Positions 8,551 to 17,983 of a DNA stretch of 64,000 nt are shown in pieces. The translations under genes were made by a program, and so were the position numbers. Location of the stretch: contig NZ_CP141049.1 in assembly GCF_034627025.1 (NCBI RefSeq), positions 434,001-498,000 of the forward strand, read 5' to 3'. The stretch is from Microvirga lotononidis. Its GTDB lineage: Bacteria; Pseudomonadota; Alphaproteobacteria; Rhizobiales; Beijerinckiaceae. Each line of letters starts with the position of its first letter. Position 1 is the first letter of the stretch. The notes below the pieces were generated by a model. The model was not told the origin of the DNA. It searched no databases and was given only the letters and a program-made list of their open reading frames with translations.

Positions 8551-9388
8551 GTTCCGTTGCAACTACTGAGGTAGGTCAAGCGAAGGCCGGGTGAGGACGC
8601 TGGTTATGCGGCTGTGCCGAATAGGGTAGCGATGAAGTCGCGCTGAGTGCCCATGTCATTCGCGGGTGCACGGACAACCTGTCCCTTGCGGATCATCGCC
8701 ATGCCCTCGTAGCCCGAAATCGTCCATGAGGCCGTCGTGAGGCTCTTGAAGCCCGGCCCAGGACGGACCAGCCGTTTGATGCGCCGGTGATCCTGCTCGA
8801 CGATGTTGTTGAGAAATTTCACCTGCCGGAGTTTGGCAAAGCGCCAGAGTCCTCCATCCCGCTTCATCGCTTTCTTTGCGCTTGGATAAGCGGCATTCTT
8901 GTCGACCGGGATGGTCCGTGGATGACCGTGTGTGGCTGCCCTAAGGCTTTCTGGAAGAAGTGTCGGGCGGCAGCCGCATCCCGCTTGGGTGAGAGCAGAA
9001 AGTCAATTGTCTGCCCGGTCGCATCAACGGCACGGTAGAGATACACCCATTCCCCCTTCACCCGAATGTATGTCTCGTCCACCCGCCAGGAGCCGTTGGT
9101 CATGCGAAGATGCGGACGGACGCGCTTGTCCAGTGCGGGCGCGTAAGCCTGGATCCACCGAAAGAGGGTGGTATGGTCCACGTACACGCCTCGATCGGAG
9201 AGCATGCACGCGAGGTCCACGGTAGCTGATCGGGAACTGCAGGTACCAGCGGACCGCCCACAGGATGATCTCCGCCGTGAACTGGCGACCCTTGAACGGG
9301 CTCATATTACCTTGCATCACCGCCAGCCCCTCTCAGCCTCCTCCTGACACAGCTCAGGCCGAGCAAGCTTCAAAGCTGCAACAGAATC
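8551..9388 (-). mobile_element. Degenerate IS6-family insertion sequence
   Basis: About 838 bp bounded by imperfect inverted repeats: TTCCGTTGCAACT at 8552-8564 and AGCTGCAACAGAA at 9374-9386, whose complement is TTCTGTTGCAGCT (11 of 13 identical). These resemble IS6/IS26-type ends (GTTGCAA core). No clear 8-bp target duplication was seen. The enclosed transposase is frameshifted. A second IS6-type element sits at 29987-30813. Confidence 0.65.
8604..9320 (-). pseudogene. Frameshifted IS6-family transposase
   Basis: Read leftward, the protein is spread over three frames: N-terminal FKGRQFTAEIILWAVRWYLQ (ends of the 9320 frame), the central DDE part (DHTTLFRWIQ, RVDETYIRVKGEWVYLYRAV; 8864-9220 frame) and the C-terminal part (NNIVEQDHRRIKRLVRP; 8604-8867 frame). 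At least two frameshifts, near 9215 and 8880, break a protein that would be about 235 residues. The catalytic motifs themselves (VDET, VEQDH) are still present, so decay is fairly recent. Not expected to transpose by itself. Confidence 0.85.
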
Positions 9389-9538
9389 GCCTAACGGGTG
9401 CCCGCCGCCTGCGACCAGACGAAGTTTCAAGAATAGCTCGACTTTATCCACGCGCCGGTGGTGCGCCTGGATGTGATTGGCCGGTCACGCACAGTCGCGG
9501 CAATGCATATGGATGAATAAAATGCCCATCATTTAGCC

Positions 9539-9576
9539 TTGTGAGATGTCACAAAGCACCTTGTGCGATGTTACAA
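9539..9576. promoter_or_regulatory. Tandem inverted-repeat operators upstream of the GntR gene
   Basis: Two 16-base sites, TTGTGAGATGTCACAA (9539-9554) and TTGTGCGATGTTACAA (9561-9576), start exactly 22 bp apart, about two helical turns, so two dimers would bind the same DNA face. The first has perfect 6-base arms; the second keeps the outer TTGT...ACAA. They end 19 bases before the GntR start, an expected autoregulatory position. Confidence 0.65.
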
Positions 9577-9595
9577 ATCGTGCTGACCTAGGGGC

Positions 9596-10387
9596 ATGTA
9601 TGATCGGTCCTCGCCCTTCGCGTCGCCTCAGCCCCCTGGGCCAACCGCCAAAAGTGCGGTGGCTCTCCAAGTGCTTCGCCATGCCGTCCTGGCCTGCGAA
9701 ATCGCCCCTGGAGCGGCATTCTCTGAAGTAGAGGTCGAAACCCGATATAGCCTTGGGCGCGCCGGGGTCCGGGCTGCATTGCAGATCCTCGTAGCGGAAG
9801 GTTTGGTTGCTCCGCTCCCGCGGCAGGGATGGCAGGCCAAGCCGATTACCGGCGCCTTCATTGGCGACGTGATCACGGCGCGACGCCAAGCTGAGAAGGC
9901 AATTGCGTATGTAGGGCTGGCCGCTTCCGAACGCGAGCGCGTCCAAACGCTCGTCACGCTTGCCGCGGCGCTTGCAGGCCGGCAAGACCCGCAAGCCCTT
10001 GTCACCGCGCGCATGACCGACCGGCAAATCCTCGATCTTCTCGCGGCGCGCACAAACTGGTTCCAAAGGAAATGGCTTCGCGAGCTCTGGGATCATTCCC
10101 AACGCGTCGTGAGCTTTCTCGAGTCGGGAGAGGTACAATACCGCCCCCTCAGTCGGGAGGGCCTTTTCGAGGCGCTGGCCGCATCGGACCACGCCGGCGC
10201 GACCGTGGAGATATTGCGGGACGTCGATCATTTTGAGACCTTCGCCTCACGGGCCCTCCTGCGCCATCCGGAAGCCGTTTTAGGCCAATCACACAAGCGT
10301 AGCGCCCGCCGATCTCGCGTACAGAAGCCGACACATTCGGCAGGAAAGGGAGCACAGGACGAGCCGCGCTCTACGTCCAAATCATGA
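9596..10387 (+). CDS. GntR family transcriptional regulator (FCD-type)
   Basis: A 263-residue protein with an N-terminal winged helix (about residues 20-80; FSEVEVETRYSLGRAGVRAALQIL is the core) and a mostly helical C-terminal ligand domain of FCD type, followed by a basic tail. It stands first in an operon for import and breakdown of a peptide-like compound. The paired operators at 9539-9576 suggest autoregulation. The histidine ligands usual in FCD domains are not all obvious here, so ligand binding may differ. Confidence 0.85.
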   Translation: MYDRSSPFASPQPPGPTAKSAVALQVLRHAVLACEIAPGAAFSEVEVETRYSLGRAGVRAALQILVAEGLVAPLPRQGWQAKPITGAFIGDVITARRQAEKAIAYVGLAASERERVQTLVTLAAALAGRQDPQALVTARMTDRQILDLLAARTNWFQRKWLRELWDHSQRVVSFLESGEVQYRPLSREGLFEALAASDHAGATVEILRDVDHFETFASRALLRHPEAVLGQSHKRSARRSRVQKPTHSAGKGAQDEPRSTSKS

Positions 10388-10420
10388 TTGCTCAGGCAAC
10401 GCACCAGAAGGAGATCTGAC

Positions 10421-11923
10421 ATGGTGAGACGGGGAAGAGGGTTGGCGGCTGCCCTTCTGGGGCTGTGCCTGGCAGTGGCGCCCGGCGCGCTGCTGGCCAA
10501 AGAGAAGCTGACGGTCGATCTGGTCAACGAGCCGTCGTCGCTGGACCCGCACGTGCAGTGGAACCCGGACAGCTACTACGTCTATCGCAACATCTTCGAC
10601 AATCTCATCACGCGCGACGACAAAGGCGACATCGTCCCGCAGATCGCCACATCCTGGAAGTACCTGTCAGATACGGAAATCGAGTTCACGCTCCGGGACG
10701 ACGTGACGTTCCATGACGGCCAGAAGCTGACGGCGGAGGACGTGGCCTTCAGTGTGCAGCGGATCACCGACCCGAAGTTCGCCAGCCCCCAGCTGGGTCA
10801 ATTTAACAAGATCGTGAAGGCCGAGGTGACAGGCCCGACCACGGTGAAGCTGACGACCGACGGACCTTACCCGGCGCTGCTGGGCCAGCTCGTGAAGCTG
10901 TCGATCGTGCCCAAGCACGTGGTGGACGCGGTGGGCAAGGACGCCTTCAACCTGAAGCCGGTGGGCAGCGGTCCGTACAAGTTCGAGGGCTGGCAGCGCG
11001 GCGTGCAGGTGACCTTGGCGGCTAATGACAAGTACTGGGGCGCCAAGGGTCCGTTTGCCAGCGTGGCGTTCCGGGCGGTGCCGGATGCGGCAACCCGGGT
11101 GGCGAACCTGCAGGCCGGCACGAGCGATCTGGCGGTCACCCTCGACTCCGACCTCGCGGCGCAGCTCAAGAACTCACCCAAGGCCAAGGTGCTCTCCGTC
11201 CTCACCGAACGCGTGGCGTATCTCGCCATGAACATTCAAAAGCCACCAGTGAACGATCCGAAGGTGCGCGAGGCTGTTGCCTACGCCATCGACAAGGATG
11301 GACTCGTTGAGGGAATCCTTGGCGGCTACGACAAGGCCGTCCCGGAGATGCTCTCGCCAGCCCATGTCGGGTGGGTCGAGGGGATCGAGGCGCGGAGCTA
11401 TGATCTTGCCAAGGCGAAGGCGCTGATCACTGAAGCGGGTTCGAAGGCCAAACAGCCGATTTCGCTCCTGACCTCTCCCGTTTACGACCAGCGTGTCGTC
11501 CAGGCGATCCAGCAGATGCTGAGCGAGGCAGGCCTCACGGTGAACATCGAAATGACCGATATGGCCAACTGGCTCAAGCAGATGCAGAGCGGACCGGGTT
11601 CGATCCCCCAAATGGCCTTCAGCCGCTGGTCCTGTGCGTGCCAGGATGCCGACGGCGTGCTCTTCCCGTTGCTTCATTCTTCCAGTGGTTGGGCCAATGC
11701 GCAGGATCCGGAGGTTGAACGCCTTCTCATTGAGGCCCGTCAAACTCTCGACGAAAAGAAGAGACTTTCGCTCTACCGCGCGGTTCATGAGCGCGTTGCA
11801 AAGGAGCTTTTCCTCGTCCCGCTCTATCAAGTTGGCATCATCTACGGCGCGGCGAAAGGCCTTCAGTGGCAACCCACGCCGAACGAGAGCATGTTCCTGA
11901 ACCGCATGACCTGGAAAGATTGA
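10421..11923 (+). CDS. ABC transporter substrate-binding protein, peptide/nickel family 5
   Basis: A 500-residue periplasmic binding protein. ATG 10421 has AAGGAG seven bases upstream; the longer frame starting at 10388 lacks one. A Sec signal peptide (residues 1 to about 27, ending GALLA) is followed by KEKLTVDLVNEPSSLDPHVQ, the typical family 5 opening. The permeases and the OppD/OppF ATPases of the same operon complete the importer. Likely substrates are short peptides or amide-linked compounds; the linked gamma-glutamyltransferase narrows this to gamma-glutamyl compounds or glutathione derivatives (inference). Confidence 0.9.
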   Translation: MVRRGRGLAAALLGLCLAVAPGALLAKEKLTVDLVNEPSSLDPHVQWNPDSYYVYRNIFDNLITRDDKGDIVPQIATSWKYLSDTEIEFTLRDDVTFHDGQKLTAEDVAFSVQRITDPKFASPQLGQFNKIVKAEVTGPTTVKLTTDGPYPALLGQLVKLSIVPKHVVDAVGKDAFNLKPVGSGPYKFEGWQRGVQVTLAANDKYWGAKGPFASVAFRAVPDAATRVANLQAGTSDLAVTLDSDLAAQLKNSPKAKVLSVLTERVAYLAMNIQKPPVNDPKVREAVAYAIDKDGLVEGILGGYDKAVPEMLSPAHVGWVEGIEARSYDLAKAKALITEAGSKAKQPISLLTSPVYDQRVVQAIQQMLSEAGLTVNIEMTDMANWLKQMQSGPGSIPQMAFSRWSCACQDADGVLFPLLHSSSGWANAQDPEVERLLIEARQTLDEKKRLSLYRAVHERVAKELFLVPLYQVGIIYGAAKGLQWQPTPNESMFLNRMTWKD

Positions 11924-11942
11924 ACGAGCCCTCGGATCATCC

Positions 11943-12872
11943 ATGCGACGCTTTCTTCTTCGGCGGGTCGGCCAAGTTATCGGCACAATCTTCGGTGTCG
12001 TAACGCTGATCTTCTTCCTTCAACGGCTGACCGGTGATCCGACCTACCTGCTCGTCCCCGAAACGGCGACCCAGGCCGATATCGAAGCGATGCGCGCGGC
12101 GCTCGGTTTCGACCGTCCGCTCATCGTTCAATACCTGGCATTCCTGAAACAGATCGCCAGCTTTGACCTGGGTCGCTCCGTCATCCAGAACGTGCCGGTC
12201 TGGGATATCATCGCCTCGCGCCTGCCATATACCCTGCAACTGGCGGGAGGCGCTCTGCTGGTCGCTTGCGGTCTGGGGATCCCGGTGGGGATCATTCTTG
12301 CCCTTTATCGCGATCATCCAGCGTCCCGGTTGCTGGCGAGCGTCGTTCTGGCGGCGCAGAGCATGCCGACCTTCTGGAGCGGGATTATCCTGATATTGAT
12401 CTTCGCCGTGACGCTGGGCTGGCTCCCGCCGTCGTCAACCGGTGGCATTGAGCACCTGATCATGCCGTCGATCGCGCTCGGGCTCCTGAGTATGGCAACC
12501 TTTGCCCGCATTACCCGCACCTCGCTGTTGGATGAACTCTCCAAGGAATACGTCCGCACGGCTCGATCCCGTGGCGTACCTATGGGGCTGCTTCTTCGAC
12601 GGCATCTCGCCCGCAACGCCTCCATTCCCGTGATCACCGTCGCGGCGCTGGAGATTTCCAACCTTCTCGCCGGCGCCGTCATCGTCGAGACGGTTTTTGC
12701 CTGGCCCGGCCTCGGGCAGGTCACCGTGCAGTCGATCCTCGCTCGCGATTTCCTCGTCGTGCAGGGAATTGTCCTGCTGGGTGCATTCGTCACGGTGGCT
12801 CTCAACCTCGCCGCCGATCTTCTCTACAGCGCGGTTGATCCCCGCATTCGCCTCGATGGGAGCCGCCGATGA
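11943..12872 (+). CDS. Peptide ABC transporter permease (DppB type)
   Basis: A 309-residue inner-membrane protein opening MRRFLLRRVGQVIGTIFGVV, the classical DppB/OppB start. It has about six hydrophobic segments and the coupling loop EYVRTARSRGVPMGLLLRRH. Its stop overlaps the next permease start by four bases. Confidence 0.92.
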   Translation: MRRFLLRRVGQVIGTIFGVVTLIFFLQRLTGDPTYLLVPETATQADIEAMRAALGFDRPLIVQYLAFLKQIASFDLGRSVIQNVPVWDIIASRLPYTLQLAGGALLVACGLGIPVGIILALYRDHPASRLLASVVLAAQSMPTFWSGIILILIFAVTLGWLPPSSTGGIEHLIMPSIALGLLSMATFARITRTSLLDELSKEYVRTARSRGVPMGLLLRRHLARNASIPVITVAALEISNLLAGAVIVETVFAWPGLGQVTVQSILARDFLVVQGIVLLGAFVTVALNLAADLLYSAVDPRIRLDGSRR

Positions 12873-13735
12873 CTTCCGTACCCGCATCGGTCCCGTTGCG
12901 ACAAGCCGGCAAGTCGCGCCGTTCGATCATGCGATGGGTGCCCGTCATCCTCATCGCCTCCTTTGTTTTGGCGGCCGTTTTTTCGTCCCTGTTGGCACCC
13001 TACGATCCGAACAGCCAAAATCTCCTGGGTCGGATGAAGCCGCCAGGAACCATGTCTCGCAGCTTCCACTATCTGCTTGGTAGCGATGAGCTCGGCCGCG
13101 ACCTGCTCTCGCGATTGATCTATGGGGCCCGGGTATCGCTTTTCGTCGCCTTTGCCTCAGTCATCCTGTCCGGCGTTGTCGGTGTTCTGCTCGGGATGCT
13201 GGCGGGATATCTTCGCGGCTGGGTTGAACTGATCGTCATGCGCCTTGTTGACGTTTTCCTGTCGATCCCGGCGATCCTGCTCGCTATCATCACGGTCGCG
13301 GTCCTCGGCACGGGACTCGTCAACGTGATCGTCGTCCTGGCACTGACCCGCTGGCCGCGGTATGCTCGTATCGCTTACGGCCAGACGCTGAGCGTCGCCA
13401 ACATGCCTTATGTGCGGCTCGCCGCCTTCATGGGGGCCTCCACGCCGCGCGTCCTCCTCCGACATATCCTGCCCAACATCATCGGGGCGGTTACTGTGGT
13501 GGCAACGCTGGAATTTGGCCTCATGGTCCTGTTCGAGGCGGGTTTGTCGTTTCTCGGCCTGGGCGTACAGCCACCGACGGCAAGTTGGGGTGCCATGCTC
13601 AGCTCAGGGCGAAACTATCTCGCCACCGCGTGGTGGATTGCCACCTTCCCGGGTCTCTGCCTGTTCCTGCTGATTCTCGCCGTTAATCTCATCGGCGATG
13701 ACCTGCGCGATCGCTTCGATCCCCGTTCGCAATGA
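12869..13735 (+). CDS. Peptide ABC transporter permease (DppC type)
   Basis: A 288-residue inner-membrane protein beginning at ATG 12869 inside the upstream stop (ATGA). It shows the DppC/OppC hallmark LLGSDELGRDLLSRLIYGAR before the channel domain and the loop YVRLAAFMGASTPRVLLRHI. It pairs with the DppB-type protein. The ATPases come four genes later, after the catabolic genes, an unusual split arrangement. Confidence 0.92.
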   Translation: MTSVPASVPLRQAGKSRRSIMRWVPVILIASFVLAAVFSSLLAPYDPNSQNLLGRMKPPGTMSRSFHYLLGSDELGRDLLSRLIYGARVSLFVAFASVILSGVVGVLLGMLAGYLRGWVELIVMRLVDVFLSIPAILLAIITVAVLGTGLVNVIVVLALTRWPRYARIAYGQTLSVANMPYVRLAAFMGASTPRVLLRHILPNIIGAVTVVATLEFGLMVLFEAGLSFLGLGVQPPTASWGAMLSSGRNYLATAWWIATFPGLCLFLLILAVNLIGDDLRDRFDPRSQ

Positions 13736-13742
13736 GGCTGTC

Positions 13743-14534
13743 ATGGATTTTTTCTCCGATCTTTCCGGTAAGCGCGTCGTCGTTACGGGCGCCTGTGGGG
13801 TTGTCGGTCGTTGGATCGTCGATGCTTTCGTAGCGGCCGACGCCGAATTGTGTCTCACCGATGCGCAGGAGGCCGAGCTTAGCGCCTATGCCGGAGAAGT
13901 CTCGCTCGGCACCGGCGGTTTCGCGCATCCGGCGGACCTGACCGACGAGGCATCGATCGAAGCACTGATCACCGAAATCGGCCGACGCTGGGGCGCCGCC
14001 GATGTACTGGTCAACAACGCCGGGATCTATCCGAGCGGCTTCCTGCTCGACATCTCGACAGCCGAGTTCGATCGGATCTTCTCGGTGAACTTGCGGGCAC
14101 CCTTCATCCTGACCCGTGGTATTGCACGCCAGATGATCGAGAAGGGCATCAAGGGTTCTGTCATCAACATTTCGTCCGGCGCAGCGCGCAAGATGCGACG
14201 CACGGTCGTGCCCTATTGCACCTCCAAGACCGCTCTGGACCGACTGACAAAGGGGTTCGCCATCGAACTCGCCGAGTTCGGCATCCGGGTGAATGCCCTA
14301 GAGCCCGGCTTCGCCGCTGGCAGTTCGGTGAGCAGCCTCACGGACGAACACATCAACAACACCATCGCGGCTATCCCGCTCGGCCGACCCTCGTCGCCGT
14401 CCGACGTGGCGAACGGCCTGCTTTATCTCGCGAGCGACGCCTCCTCTTATGTGACCGGGGCCACCCTTACCATCGATGGCGGCAACTCGATCGGCTCGCT
14501 CGCCGTCCACCAAGCAAAGAAGCATCCGCTGTGA
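13743..14534 (+). CDS. Short-chain dehydrogenase/reductase (SDR)
   Basis: A 263-residue NAD(P)-dependent oxidoreductase. The nucleotide-binding loop is TGACGVVGR, followed by VLVNNAG, the catalytic serine region INISSGAARK and the YCTSK catalytic tyrosine-lysine pair; the C terminus has the usual YVTGATLTIDGG. Start ATG 13743 is eight bases after the permease stop. It probably oxidises an alcohol or carbonyl in the breakdown product of the imported compound; the substrate cannot be predicted. Confidence 0.9.
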   Translation: MDFFSDLSGKRVVVTGACGVVGRWIVDAFVAADAELCLTDAQEAELSAYAGEVSLGTGGFAHPADLTDEASIEALITEIGRRWGAADVLVNNAGIYPSGFLLDISTAEFDRIFSVNLRAPFILTRGIARQMIEKGIKGSVINISSGAARKMRRTVVPYCTSKTALDRLTKGFAIELAEFGIRVNALEPGFAAGSSVSSLTDEHINNTIAAIPLGRPSSPSDVANGLLYLASDASSYVTGATLTIDGGNSIGSLAVHQAKKHPL

Positions 14535-14545
14535 GGGATATCACC

Positions 14546-15439
14546 ATGACCCAGTTCTCCCGGACTCCGTACGAGTGGCCCACCGGCAAGACAAGCGCAT
14601 TCTGCTTTACTGTCGACGTGGATGCGGAATCCCCGCTCCTTTGGAATATGAAGAGCGAAACTACCGCTCGCGTCATCGGCCAGATGGAGCAGCGGCTCTT
14701 TGGGCCGCGAGTTGGGATCTGGCGCATCCTCGACCTCCTGGATCGGTTTGGGATCAAAGGAAGCTTCTTCGTGCCCGGCGTGGTGGCGAAGAACCATCCC
14801 GACCTTCTTCCGGCCTTTGTAGAGCGTGGCCATGAGATTGGCCTGCATGGATACTTCCACGAGATTGTTTCCCAAGTTAGCGACGAGGAGTTTACAGGAG
14901 CCCTGGAGGCCTCGCTCGAGGTTTTCCGCGCGCAGGTCGGGATTGTTCCGAAGGGCTTCCGCTCGCCGGCCTGGGAAATGACGCCGCATATGCTCAGCGA
15001 ACTGACGAGGCGCGGCCTGTACGACAGCTCGCTCTCAGGTTTCGATCATCCCTACACTATCGGTGACGTCACCGAAGTACCGGTCCAATGGGCCATCGAC
15101 GATGCCGTCTATTTCAAGTTCGTGGGCGGCGGGGCGGATTCCTGGCCGCCCTCAGCTACGGGCCCGATCCTCGACAGCTGGGTCGACGAGTGGTCCATGC
15201 TACACAAGGAGGGTGGCCTCCTGATGCTGACGATCCATGATTGGATTTCGGGCCGGGCCCATCGCATCCTCATGCTTGAGCGCTTGCTCGAGAGAGTCAC
15301 GACAGAGCAGGGGGCGTGGATCGCGACCGTGGGCGAGGTTGCAGCCCACCATGGGGCGTCCGCCAACGCAGAGCGTTACAAGGTGCCGGTGCGGGCCCCG
15401 GAGCTGATCGCCGAGGCACGCTTCGGAAGGGAACGTTGA
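14546..15439 (+). CDS. Polysaccharide deacetylase (NodB/PgdA-type) family hydrolase
   Basis: A 297-residue NodB-fold hydrolase without a signal peptide, so cytoplasmic. ATG 14546 follows GAGGGA at a seven-base spacing; GTG 14531 is the alternative start. Metal and catalytic motifs are FTVDVDAES near the N terminus and EIGLHGYFHE about residues 93-102. It resembles the Helicobacter PgdA/cyclic-imidase and PuuE branch, whose members can hydrolyse cyclic amides rather than polysaccharides. In this operon, beside gamma-glutamyltransferase and RidA, an amide or cyclic-imide hydrolase is more plausible than a cell-wall enzyme (inference). One base is shared with the next gene. Confidence 0.83.
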   Translation: MTQFSRTPYEWPTGKTSAFCFTVDVDAESPLLWNMKSETTARVIGQMEQRLFGPRVGIWRILDLLDRFGIKGSFFVPGVVAKNHPDLLPAFVERGHEIGLHGYFHEIVSQVSDEEFTGALEASLEVFRAQVGIVPKGFRSPAWEMTPHMLSELTRRGLYDSSLSGFDHPYTIGDVTEVPVQWAIDDAVYFKFVGGGADSWPPSATGPILDSWVDEWSMLHKEGGLLMLTIHDWISGRAHRILMLERLLERVTTEQGAWIATVGEVAAHHGASANAERYKVPVRAPELIAEARFGRER

Positions 15440-16995
15440 TGCAGACGTTCACTCTTCGCAAGCCGGAAGTGCGTACCCCTCACGGTTTGGTTGCCGCGCA
15501 GAACCGCTACGCCGCAGAAGCGGGAGCCGCGGTCTTGGCGAACGGCGGCAATGCCATGGATGCCGCCGTCGTGACGGCTCTCGTTTTGAGCGTCGTGGAG
15601 CCTTGGCTCTCCGGCATCGGAGGTGGAGGGTTTCTCCTCCACGCTGATGGGGCAACTGGCACCGTTCATACTCTCGACTTCAACGTGATGTCCCCGCAGA
15701 ACCTCGATCCTGCAGACTATCCGCTTGCGGGAGCCAAGACTGGGAACTGGTTTGACTGGCCGTCGGTTGAGGGTGACCGGAATATTGCGGGCTACGGCTC
15801 GATTTGCGTCCCGGGCGCGGTCGCCGGGTTTGCGGAAGCGCTGTCACGGTTCGGGACGCTCTCCTGGTGCGATGCACTTCAACCCGCGATTGAGCATGCA
15901 GAGCGTGGGTTGGAGGTAGACTGGTTCACGTCCCTTTCCCTTGCGGTCGAAGCCGCGGCCTTGGCAAAGTATCCTGCGACTGCGGAGATCTTCCTCGATA
16001 ATGGCCGGGCCCCTCGGGCCAGCGAACGCGAGGCCATGCATTATCGACCGATGCCCAACAAGGCAAAACTCCTCAAGCGACTTGCTACGGCGGGTGCGCG
16101 CGACTTCTACGAGGGCGAAACAGCGCAATTGCTGGTCAAGGACCTCAGGGCGGGAGGCTCCCGGATCGAAGCGGCTGATCTGGCCGCTTATCGGACTCAC
16201 TGGCGCGACCCTCTCGTCTCGGAGTACCGAAACCTGGAGGTCAATGCGATCCCAGGCCTGAGCGGAGGTCCCACTTTCCTTGATGCCTGCGGACGGCTCG
16301 CAGCCTACGATCTTTCGTCCGCAACATCAATGGCGGATGCTGCTCTGGCCTACGCGACCGTCATCCGTGACGCCTACGAGAAGCGCCTCACGACGATGGG
16401 CCATGCAGCCACGCCTGAGGCCGGATGTACCAGTCACCTCAGCGTCGTGGACTCCAGCGGCACGATGGTTTCACTCACTAACACATTGTTGTCGAGGTTC
16501 GGTTCCAAGGTTGTGCTGCCCGGGGCCGGAATTCTGATGAACAATGGCGTCATGTGGTTCGATCCGCGTCCGCAGCAGCCGAACTCGATCAAGGGCGGCG
16601 TACGGCCGCTTGCCAACATGTGCCCGCTGATCGTGAAGAGAGACGGCCGCCCCGCACTCGCCATCGGCGCAGCCGGCGGGCGTACGATCTTTCCCACAGT
16701 TCTTCAGATCCTCTCCTATATGGTCGACCGCGGTCTTTCCTTGGAAGACGCGTTTCACGCGCCGCGCGTCGACGCCAGCACACCGACGATCCGCATCAAT
16801 GCCAAGGCGGATCCGGCCGTTGCTGCGACCGTCGGTACGCGGTACCCGGTTGAGATTGTCGAGGACACCCTGTACCCGGTGAACTTCGCAGTTCCATCCG
16901 CTGTGATGCGGGCCGGATCAGAAAACGTAGGCATGGCCCATCCAACCAGCCCCTGGGCTGCCGTCGCCATTGGAAGCGCAGCCGATGATGACTGA
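15439..16995 (+). CDS. Gamma-glutamyltransferase family protein
   Basis: A 518-residue Ntn-hydrolase of the GGT family (self-cleaving, releases the gamma-glutamyl group). ATG 15439 overlaps the upstream stop (TGATG). The nucleophile is Thr331 in GCTSHLSVVD; other family marks are PHGLVAAQNRYAAEAGAAVL, GGNAMDAAVV, GIGGGGFLL and the C-terminal AAGGRTIFPTVLQ. No signal peptide is apparent, unlike E. coli GGT, so it probably works in the cytoplasm on imported material. In cephalosporin or capsule-type relatives the same fold acts on other amides, so the exact substrate is open. Confidence 0.88.
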   Translation: MQTFTLRKPEVRTPHGLVAAQNRYAAEAGAAVLANGGNAMDAAVVTALVLSVVEPWLSGIGGGGFLLHADGATGTVHTLDFNVMSPQNLDPADYPLAGAKTGNWFDWPSVEGDRNIAGYGSICVPGAVAGFAEALSRFGTLSWCDALQPAIEHAERGLEVDWFTSLSLAVEAAALAKYPATAEIFLDNGRAPRASEREAMHYRPMPNKAKLLKRLATAGARDFYEGETAQLLVKDLRAGGSRIEAADLAAYRTHWRDPLVSEYRNLEVNAIPGLSGGPTFLDACGRLAAYDLSSATSMADAALAYATVIRDAYEKRLTTMGHAATPEAGCTSHLSVVDSSGTMVSLTNTLLSRFGSKVVLPGAGILMNNGVMWFDPRPQQPNSIKGGVRPLANMCPLIVKRDGRPALAIGAAGGRTIFPTVLQILSYMVDRGLSLEDAFHAPRVDASTPTIRINAKADPAVAATVGTRYPVEIVEDTLYPVNFAVPSAVMRAGSENVGMAHPTSPWAAVAIGSAADDD

Positions 16996-17983
16996 AACCG
17001 CGCAACGCGACGAGACTCCAGTCCTCGCGATCAAGGATCTCCGGATCCAGATCGCCGGCCTCGACGTGGTTGACGGGGTCTCGCTCATGGCGGGCAAGGG
17101 GCGTATTCTTGCCATTGTCGGCGAAAGCGGCTGTGGAAAGAGCCTGACAGCCCTCTCGATCCTGCGGCTTCTGCCGAAAGCCGCCAGGATTGCCGAGGGC
17201 CGGATCGAGTTGGAAGGCACGAACCTCGCGCTTCTGTCCGAAAAGAACTTGGAGAATATCCGAGGCAATCAAGCGTCGATCATCTTCCAGGAACCGGTTG
17301 CTTCGCTGAACCCATTGATGCGGGTTGGGGCGCAGGTGGAGGAGGCGCTGCGCCTGCATCGCGGCCTCTCTCACGCGGAAGCGCAGGAAGAGGCGATTGC
17401 AATGCTCGCAAGCGTTGGCATCCCCGATCCGCAGAGACGGGCAAGGCAGTATCCATTTGAACTCTCCGGTGGCATGTGCCAGCGCGTGATGATTGCAGCG
17501 GCACTGATCTGCCGTCCGCGTCTGCTCATCGCAGACGAGCCAACGACCGCCCTCGACGTGACGATCCAGGCACAGATCCTCGACCTGATGAAACGCCTGC
17601 GCGACGAAGTCGGCACCTCCATCATCGTCATCACGCACGACATGGGCGTCGTGGCCGAAATGGCGGACGATGTTGCCGTCATGTATGGGGGCAGGGTGGT
17701 TGAGCGCGGGCCCGTAGACACTATCTTCTCGGCTCCCGCTCACCCCTATACTCATCTCCTGCTCGCGACGGTTCCTCGTCTCGACGGCCACCGCAAGAGT
17801 GCTTTGCGAACAATTGAGGGCATCGTACCCGGCGTCGATCAGTGGCCGAGAGGTTGCCGGTTTCGCAGCCGCTGTCCCCTGGCGACAGACGCTTGCGAGC
17901 GCCGCCCGCCTCTTGATCTCGTCGACACAGTTGGGCATGCCGCTGCCTGTTGGCACACCACCCGTCTGAGGGAACTCGCATGA
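16985..17983 (+). CDS. Peptide ABC transporter ATP-binding protein (OppD/DppD type)
   Basis: A 332-residue ATPase. ATG 16985 (or 16988) overlaps the end of the gamma-glutamyltransferase gene. Walker A is GESGCGKS, signature LSGGMCQRV, Walker [13 protein letters not shown], then the oligopeptide/dipeptide C-terminal domain with Cys-containing segment [15 protein letters not shown], which in this group binds an iron-sulphur cluster. Overlaps the next ATPase by four bases. Confidence 0.92.
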   Translation: MMTETAQRDETPVLAIKDLRIQIAGLDVVDGVSLMAGKGRILAIVGESGCGKSLTALSILRLLPKAARIAEGRIELEGTNLALLSEKNLENIRGNQASIIFQEPVASLNPLMRVGAQVEEALRLHRGLSHAEAQEEAIAMLASVGIPDPQRRARQYPFELSGGMCQRVMIAAALICRPRLLIADEPTTALDVTIQAQILDLMKRLRDEVGTSIIVITHDMGVVAEMADDVAVMYGGRVVERGPVDTIFSAPAHPYTHLLLATVPRLDGHRKSALRTIEGIVPGVDQWPRGCRFRSRCPLATDACERRPPLDLVDTVGHAAACWHTTRLRELA

